From an uncultured Bacteroidales bacterium (lineage in GTDB: Bacteria; Bacteroidota; Bacteroidia; Bacteroidales; UBA932): a stretch of 10,211 nt of DNA. The stretch is from NCBI GenBank assembly GCA_945874815.1, contig CAMCIE010000030.1:1-10211 (forward strand). Direction: 5' to 3'. Position 1 is the first letter of the stretch, and the number at the start of each line of letters is the position of its first letter. The notes under the pieces are model-generated. The model was not told where the DNA came from. It searched no databases and saw only the letters and a program-made list of their open reading frames with translations. The position numbers and the translations under genes were made by a program. Shown piece after piece: positions 5,489 through 10,211 of the stretch.

Positions 5489-6763
5489 TTATAAATATAT
5501 GAGTCTTGAAAGACTTTTCATATCGAACACCTTGCAGGCCATTTCCTGTACATCCTGAGCGCTGATGCTCTCTACAAGTTCCCTCGTCCTGGCATCATCG
5601 GTCACACGGCCATAATCCATGAGTCCCTTGCCCATCGACAGACATTGGGTCTCACCATTGTCCGAACTGATTGCAATTTGTCCCAGGAGTTGTTTTTTCG
5701 CGGCACGTAACTTCCTATCAGTCAGTGGTTCAGACTGTAGCTTTGCCAGTTCCTTCTCAATCTCACGTATACATTTTTCGAGATTATCCTTGTCACATCC
5801 GATACTTATGGCAGCGATGCCTGTGTCTTTATATTGGGTGTATGTACATTCAACGCCATAGACCCATCCATTCTTTTCCCTCAGCACCGAATTGAGGATC
5901 GAATTTGAAGCCGGACCGCCTAACACGTTGCACAGCAGGACGGTAGCAAGCCTCTCTCTATGCATGTAAAGAGAAGGTGCCAGACCGCCTATAATGCAGT
6001 TGGCCTGATGATTGCGCTTGTTCAGGCACTTGTCGAAAGGTTCATTGCCACAAAAAGGTTTATTGCCACAAAAAGTCTCATTGCAATTGAGAGTCTCAGA
6101 TTCCTTTCCCTCAGTCACTTCCTGTACCGAAGAAAGTCCTTTGAAGAACTTCTCAGCCAATCTGCGGACCTCCTTCTCCATCCTTGCCTCATCAATGTTT
6201 GCAACGACTGAAAATGCCATCCTCGAAGGAACGAATTTCTCCTTGACGAACCTGGCAAGTTCGTCCCTGTTAATTTTTTTAACCGACGAGGCCGTGCCCA
6301 GAATGGGTTTGCTCAGGGGATGCCCCTTGAAAAGCATCTCTTCGAATTTGTCATATATGTCCTCCGAAGGACTGTCCTTGTAGGAATTTATTTCATCGAT
6401 TACAACGGATTTCTCCTTTTCGATCTCATTCTCAGGGAAAGAGGGAGAAGTGGCAAGTTCGAAAAGAAGGGAAGCTGCCCTTCCCAAGTCTTCCTTGAGC
6501 ACAGTAGCGTGGAATACAATCTCCTCCTTGGTAGTGAACGCATTGAGCTCACCTCCAAGTTTGTCCAGATAACTGTTTATGACAGAGGAACTTCTCCTGG
6601 AAGTTCCCTTAAATATCGTATGCTCCGTAAAATGGGCTATGCCGCTGTGGTAACCATCTTCGTCGCGTGTGCCGCATTTGATGCTGAGTGCACAATAGCC
6701 GACGGATGATGTGCTGCGCCTTACGGCGTATTTCATTCCGCATTCAGTTTGTCCGATAATCAT
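5489..6763 (-). CDS. M16 family zinc metallopeptidase
   Basis: A 424-residue single-chain member of the M16 (pitrilysin / mitochondrial processing peptidase-like) family. The inverted zinc motif HFTEH (H44, E47, H48) is followed by KSVVIDEINSY with the distal zinc-ligand Glu at about E124, at the spacing expected. It therefore looks catalytically active. In the C-terminal half LREKNGWVYGVE corresponds to the family's R-x-Y substrate-binding segment, with Asn where many relatives have Arg and Tyr retained. No signal peptide is visible, so it is predicted cytoplasmic. Between the two halves, at residues 226-246, there is an unusual Cys-containing repeat (see the repeat entry). It starts 11 bases after the upstream exported-protein gene and ends 2 bases before the methyltransferase start. 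The natural substrate is unknown; degradation of small peptides is the usual guess. Confidence 0.93.
   Translation of the reverse strand: MIIGQTECGMKYAVRRSTSSVGYCALSIKCGTRDEDGYHSGIAHFTEHTIFKGTSRRSSSVINSYLDKLGGELNAFTTKEEIVFHATVLKEDLGRAASLLFELATSPSFPENEIEKEKSVVIDEINSYKDSPSEDIYDKFEEMLFKGHPLSKPILGTASSVKKINRDELARFVKEKFVPSRMAFSVVANIDEARMEKEVRRLAEKFFKGLSSVQEVTEGKESETLNCNETFCGNKPFCGNEPFDKCLNKRNHQANCIIGGLAPSLYMHRERLATVLLCNVLGGPASNSILNSVLREKNGWVYGVECTYTQYKDTGIAAISIGCDKDNLEKCIREIEKELAKLQSEPLTDRKLRAAKKQLLGQIAISSDNGETQCLSMGKGLMDYGRVTDDARTRELVESISAQDVQEMACKVFDMKSLSRLIYL
6038..6091 (-). repeat. 18-bp in-frame tandem repeat inside the M16 peptidase gene
   Basis: Two units, 6038-6055 and 6056-6073, differ at one of 18 bases. 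A third, weaker unit at 6074-6091 matches at 11 of 18. On the coding strand each unit encodes FCGN[K/E]P, giving a protein stretch with Cys at 227, 232, 238 and 246. The period is a multiple of three, so copy-number change would preserve the frame. It falls in the linker between the two M16 homology halves. Confidence 0.85.
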
Positions 6764-6774
6764 GTTTCGAGGGT

Positions 6775-7638
6775 TTATCGTGCTCCTGCAATTCTTTTAA
6801 GATCTTCCTTCAGGAAACCTGTACCGGTCTTCTTGCCAATCTTGTGTTTGCGATAATAATATAAAGTATGGTCAACGGTATCGAACAGCATCTTATAGCA
6901 AACTGATCCGTTCTGAGGATTGGCAGGGGCTACGGTATAGCTGGCTATGGTGCCAGGCTTCAGCTCCATTATCATGTCATCCACATCGTCTTCATCCATG
7001 AATATAAGACCGCTGCGGACCATATTCTGTTTGAATTCCTCATCAACTTCCTCGCTCAAGTCATCTTCGGAGATAACTACATCAAAATCAGAAGATTTTG
7101 AAAGATTCAAAGTGTAGTTTGCCAGTCCGGAGTATGCGTTGATATCCTTATCCATCGAGTCCAGAGTATAGTTCTGGATGATGTCCAGAAAAACCGGCAG
7201 GACCACAAGCTCTCTTCCGGAAGGGGAATCGGCAGAGGCAAAAGGCATGGATACAATCTCCAGCATCTGGTCTATTCCTTTTTCCGCCTCTTTTCCGCCC
7301 TTGACTAGAGTAAGGAACTGAATGCCGGGTTCGCTTTCTTTTTTGAACTGGGCCTTGGTTACAAGAAGGAAGTAATAGTCCTCGCTGCATTTTGTCTGCT
7401 CGAATTCTTCGATGGAACAGAACTCAAATGGAGAAATTCTCCAACGGGCAGAGATTTCTTCTTTCAAGGCACTGTCATAGAATGGATTACCTGTAGTAAC
7501 AACCCTTGTTGTCTTTGATGTGAAGTCGCTGATTTTTACCTTTTTCGTATTGATCTGTGCCTGTGCTCCGGCCGTTGCCGGGATGAGCAGTGCCGCTGAG
7601 AGCAGAATAATTTCAATGAATATAAGGAGTCTCTTCAT
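6775..7638 (-). CDS. Exported protein of unknown function, Bacteroidales-type
   Basis: A 287-residue protein I cannot assign to a named family. The start at 7638 gives a clear signal peptide (MKRLLIFIEIILLSAALLIP, with a probable cleavage after AGA or AQA near residue 26-28) and sits about 30 bases below a good -7 box; an in-frame ATG at 7701 lies upstream of that box and is rejected. The mature part contains KTTRVVTTGNPFYDSALKEE, WRISPFEFCSIEEFEQ, and a long hydrophobic-to-acidic middle. A very acidic patch, with SEDDLSEEVDEE and MDEDDVDDMIMEL, lies around residues 185-215. There is no lipobox, so periplasmic location is the simplest guess. It ends KKTGTGFLKEDLKRIAGAR. It is the first gene of the operon with the M16 peptidase and methyltransferase. 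I recall similar conserved hypothetical proteins in Bacteroides-like genomes but no function. Confidence 0.85.
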   Translation of the reverse strand: MKRLLIFIEIILLSAALLIPATAGAQAQINTKKVKISDFTSKTTRVVTTGNPFYDSALKEEISARWRISPFEFCSIEEFEQTKCSEDYYFLLVTKAQFKKESEPGIQFLTLVKGGKEAEKGIDQMLEIVSMPFASADSPSGRELVVLPVFLDIIQNYTLDSMDKDINAYSGLANYTLNLSKSSDFDVVISEDDLSEEVDEEFKQNMVRSGLIFMDEDDVDDMIMELKPGTIASYTVAPANPQNGSVCYKMLFDTVDHTLYYYRKHKIGKKTGTGFLKEDLKRIAGAR

Positions 7639-7667
7639 AATATCATTTATTTTTTTGAAAACCGCCG

Positions 7668-7675
7668 CAAAGATA
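7668..7675 (-). promoter_or_regulatory. -7 promoter box TATCTTTG for the exported-protein operon
   Basis: Exact match to the Bacteroidota TAnnTTTG consensus, followed by GCGGCGG as often seen in these promoters. It lies 29 bases upstream of the ATG at 7638, implying a leader of roughly 20-25 bases. I find no clear TTTG at -33, so the assignment rests on the -7 box and position. It would drive the exported protein, M16 peptidase and methyltransferase genes. Confidence 0.65.
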
Positions 7676-7717
7676 CAATTTCCTCGCCAATGAAGGTACA
7701 TTATAAACTTTTTTCAG

Positions 7718-7733
7718 TAATTTTGTAGTTTTG
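7718..7733 (+). promoter_or_regulatory. Tandem -7 promoter boxes for dnaX
   Basis: TAATTTTG (7718-7725) and TAGTTTTG (7726-7733) both fit TAnnTTTG and abut as an 8-base direct repeat. They lie 24-39 bases upstream of the dnaX ATG, a normal distance in this phylum. A -33 TTTG is not evident for either. Initiation from either or both boxes is possible. Confidence 0.5.
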
Positions 7734-7756
7734 ATGACGGGAAAATTGAAATAATT

Positions 7757-9439
7757 ATGTCACAATACATTGTATCTGCAAGGAAATATCGTCCGGATTC
7801 ATTCGGGACACTGATAGGTCAGGACAACATTGCCAGGACCCTGAAGAACTCCATTCTCAGGGGACAACTGGCCCACGCATATCTGTTCTGCGGTCCCCGG
7901 GGAGTCGGAAAGACGACCACGGCCCGCATATTCGCCAAGATGATCAACTGCTCCAACCCATCGGAGGACATGGAGCCATGCGGCCAGTGCGAGTCCTGCA
8001 TTTCTTTTGCCGAAGGACGCTCATATTGCATCCACGAACTTGATGCGGCATCGAACAATGGAGTCGAGGATATCAAGAACCTCATGGAACAGGTCCGCAT
8101 CCCGCCGCAGGTAGGCAAATACAGTGTATATATCATCGACGAGGTGCACATGCTCTCACAGTCGGCCTTCAATGCCTTCCTCAAGACATTGGAGGAACCG
8201 CCTGCACATGCCATATTCATCCTCGCCACCACGGAAAAGCACAAGATTCTCCCGACCATCCTGTCCCGGTGCCAGACCTATGATTTCAACAGGATTACGG
8301 TGGACAACATCGTCCGCAACCTCCGGATGGTGGCCGATAATGAGAATATCACCATCGACGATGAATCCCTGCATGTGATAGCCCACAAGGCGGACGGAGC
8401 GATGAGGGACGCCCTCACCATATTCGACCAGACCGTTGCCTTCTGCGGGACCGACGTCAAATACCAGGATGTGCTCCGCAATCTGAATGTGCTTGACTAT
8501 GAATATAGTTTCTCCCTTGTCGATGCCTTCCTGAAGGGTGATTATCCGTCGGCTTTGCTGACCTTTGATGAAATACTTACCAAGGGCTTTAACGCCCTTC
8601 ATTTCGTGGCAGCCCTTTCATCCCACCTCAGGGACCTGATCGTGAGCAAGAGCGGCGGACTGGAGGCTTTGCTTGAACTTCCGGACTCATTGAAGGCGAA
8701 ATACCGTGAACAGGCATCAAGGTGTCCTCTTGCCTTTCTTTATGAGGCATTGGACATCACGACCAAATGCGAATCAGGCTACAGGGCAAGCGTGAACCCG
8801 CGGCTTCATATCGAGTTTGCACTTATGCGTCTGAGTTTCATTGCGTCAAAGCCTGCAGACATGGCACCATCTGCGACAAGCCCAACCGCTTCACCTGCCC
8901 GGCAGGCGGCAGCCATCCAGACACCGGCCGAAGACAATCAGCCAAGGGAACGCCGTTCAAGGGCGCCGAGGACAGGCGCAGCCGGGGCACTTTCCATGAA
9001 ATCAGTCATGGAAGGCAATCAGGACAAACATGTCGTTGCAAATGACAATTCCGCTCAGCAGCCGGTCCCTTCTGATGAGGCGCTGAAGGAAGCGTGGCCG
9101 AAACTCGCTGCGGCATATTCGGACAAGCCTCGTCTTGCAAGCATGCTTTCCAGCACGGCTCTGTCGATTGAAGAAAAGGAGGACGGCAAGACCGTGACAT
9201 TCAGAGTTGTGAACCAGGCACAGAAAGACTGGGTGGAATCCAAGCTTCTCCATGAACTGGAAGGCAAATACAGGAATATCGTCGGCTCGGCAAAGGTATT
9301 CCTCAGGGTATCGATTGTTCCGGATGACCCTCAGGAACCGAAAACTGCATATATGCCGGGAGAACAGGCCAAGGAACTCATTTCACAGAATGAGCAGGTC
9401 AAGAATCTTGTCCAGGATCTTGCCCTGGATGTAAAATAA
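7757..9439 (+). CDS. dnaX: DNA polymerase III subunit gamma/tau
   Basis: Clamp-loader ATPase of the replicative polymerase, 560 residues. Domain I has Walker A GPRGVGKTT (46-54), the zinc-binding cysteines C65, C75, C78 and C81, Walker B IIDEVH (126-131), and the sensor 1 / SRC block FILATTEKHKILPTILSRCQ with the arginine finger. The helical lid and collar domain run to about residue 365. A Pro/Ala/Arg-rich linker (about 368-430) follows, then a C-terminal domain (about 440-560, starting DEALKEAWPKLAAAY) that would correspond to the tau-specific part binding other holoenzyme subunits. No A-AAA-AAG slippery site occurs within the gene, so a separate gamma product by E. coli-type frameshifting is not expected. 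It follows the divergent promoter region and is 18 bases from lptB. Confidence 0.97.
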   Translation: MSQYIVSARKYRPDSFGTLIGQDNIARTLKNSILRGQLAHAYLFCGPRGVGKTTTARIFAKMINCSNPSEDMEPCGQCESCISFAEGRSYCIHELDAASNNGVEDIKNLMEQVRIPPQVGKYSVYIIDEVHMLSQSAFNAFLKTLEEPPAHAIFILATTEKHKILPTILSRCQTYDFNRITVDNIVRNLRMVADNENITIDDESLHVIAHKADGAMRDALTIFDQTVAFCGTDVKYQDVLRNLNVLDYEYSFSLVDAFLKGDYPSALLTFDEILTKGFNALHFVAALSSHLRDLIVSKSGGLEALLELPDSLKAKYREQASRCPLAFLYEALDITTKCESGYRASVNPRLHIEFALMRLSFIASKPADMAPSATSPTASPARQAAAIQTPAEDNQPRERRSRAPRTGAAGALSMKSVMEGNQDKHVVANDNSAQQPVPSDEALKEAWPKLAAAYSDKPRLASMLSSTALSIEEKEDGKTVTFRVVNQAQKDWVESKLLHELEGKYRNIVGSAKVFLRVSIVPDDPQEPKTAYMPGEQAKELISQNEQVKNLVQDLALDVK

Positions 9440-9457
9440 AGGAAAAAGTAAATACTG

Positions 9458-10211
9458 ATGAAACTTCGTTGTGAGAATTTAGTCAAGAAATATGGCCCGA
9501 GGACAGTTGTCAAGGGCGTGTCCATGGAAGTGGAGCAAGGTGAGATCGTGGGATTCCTCGGCCCGAACGGAGCCGGCAAGACCACCAGCTTCTATATGAT
9601 TACCGGGCTGATAGTCCCGAATGCCGGAAGGATTTACCTTGATGATGAGGATATCACCTCGCTTCCTATGTTCAAGAGGGCGCAGAAAGGCGTCGGCTAC
9701 CTTGCACAGGAGGCTTCGGTCTTCAGGCACATGAGTGTCGAGGACAATATCATGTCCGTGATGGAGATGTCGAAGCAGTTCACCAAGGCTCAGAGGAAGG
9801 AACGCCTTGAGCAGCTTCTGGACGAATTCAACCTGCACAAGGTCCGCAAGAGCAAGGGTATCCAGCTCTCCGGAGGAGAACGCCGCCGTTGCGAGATTGC
9901 CCGCGCCCTTGCAATCGACCCGAAGTTCATCCTGCTTGACGAACCTTTTGCCGGAGTGGACCCCATTGCCGTGGAAGACATCCAGCACATCATTGCGAAG
10001 CTTAAATATAAGAATATCGGTGTCATCATCACTGACCACAATGTCGGTGAGACCCTTGCAATCATCGACCGTGCCTACCTTCTCTACGAAGGAAACATCC
10101 TTCAGAGCGGAACTCCGGAGGCACTTGCAGCCGACGATGAGGTGAGGACGAAATACCTTGGCTCGAACTTCGTGCTCAAGCGTTCGGATGCCTTCGACAA
10201 AGTTGCCCGGC
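9458..10211 (+). CDS. lptB: LPS export ABC transporter ATP-binding protein (LptB), 3' end cut by window
   Basis: Cytoplasmic ATPase that powers the Lpt machine moving lipopolysaccharide from the inner membrane to the outer membrane, working with LptF and LptG. 251 codons are visible and no stop is reached; since LptB proteins are about 240-255 residues, almost all of it is here. Motifs: Walker A GPNGAGKTT (35-43), Q-loop in GYLAQEASVF, ABC signature LSGGERRR (from 137), Walker B FILLDEP (D161, E162), and H-loop TDHNV (H194). QEASVFRHMSVEDN, the RRRCEIARALA helix, FAGVDPIAVEDIQ and the YLGSNFVL tail separate LptB from other ABC ATPases. The start at 9458 follows dnaX by 18 bases that include an AGGAA purine run, so co-transcription with dnaX is likely. 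Confidence 0.96.
   Translation, partial: MKLRCENLVKKYGPRTVVKGVSMEVEQGEIVGFLGPNGAGKTTSFYMITGLIVPNAGRIYLDDEDITSLPMFKRAQKGVGYLAQEASVFRHMSVEDNIMSVMEMSKQFTKAQRKERLEQLLDEFNLHKVRKSKGIQLSGGERRRCEIARALAIDPKFILLDEPFAGVDPIAVEDIQHIIAKLKYKNIGVIITDHNVGETLAIIDRAYLLYEGNILQSGTPEALAADDEVRTKYLGSNFVLKRSDAFDKVAR

Noticed and set aside
7639..7701. Upstream ATG extension of the exported protein
   Set aside because: It reads through the -7 promoter box and would put about 21 residues ahead of a well-formed signal peptide.
8767..9045. Plus-strand alternative frame (92 codons) inside dnaX
   Set aside because: It overlaps the tau linker region in another frame and its Arg/Cys/Ser-rich translation has no family signature.
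7757..9439. Programmed frameshift site in dnaX
   Set aside because: No A-AAA-AAG type heptamer with the E. coli arrangement occurs inside the gene; the only A-rich run (GGAAAAAG, 9441-9448) lies after the stop codon.

Overview
The window looks like an ordinary chromosomal, core-gene stretch from a member of the Bacteroidota, probably the order Bacteroidales. Three things point there: the -7 promoter motif TAnnTTTG in the one clear promoter region, the MurA active-site variant with Asp in place of Cys, and the family mix (lipoproteins with short MKK-type signals, an M16 peptidase, an exported protein with Bacteroidales-like features). I see no integrase, transposase, CRISPR array, tRNA or rRNA.

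Layout. Positions 1-4396 hold a tight plus-strand run: the 3' part of murB, a lipoprotein 5'-nucleotidase/UDP-sugar hydrolase, murA, and a lipoprotein glycerophosphodiester phosphodiesterase. murA and murB are the two committed steps to UDP-N-acetylmuramate. They lie in reverse pathway order with a surface-type nucleotidase between them, separated by only 10 and 1 bases. A palindromic REP-like element separates murA from the phosphodiesterase.

Positions 4397-4826 form the only long stretch without a convincing gene. It holds a possible second, degenerate REP-like element in the opposite orientation, a 27-base inverted repeat that can be read either as a terminator or as a palindrome centred on a minus-strand -7 box, and one doubtful small ORF.

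Positions 4827-7638 are a minus-strand operon, read from right to left: a signal-peptide protein of unknown function, an M16 zinc peptidase carrying a small Cys-containing tandem repeat, and a catechol-O-methyltransferase-like SAM methyltransferase. Gaps are 11 and 2 bases.

A 117-base divergent promoter region (7640-7756, 118 bases counting from 7639) leads to the plus-strand pair dnaX (DNA polymerase III gamma/tau) and lptB (LPS-export ATPase), the latter running off the window end.

How the genes fit together: murA, murB and lptB serve envelope building, while the two lipoprotein phosphoesterases probably salvage phosphate, nucleosides or glycerophosphate outside the cytoplasm. No new defence or mobile system is visible. 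The points most worth a second look are the repeat and inverted-repeat structures around the phosphodiesterase gene, the Asp-type MurA, the M16 repeat and the unknown exported protein.
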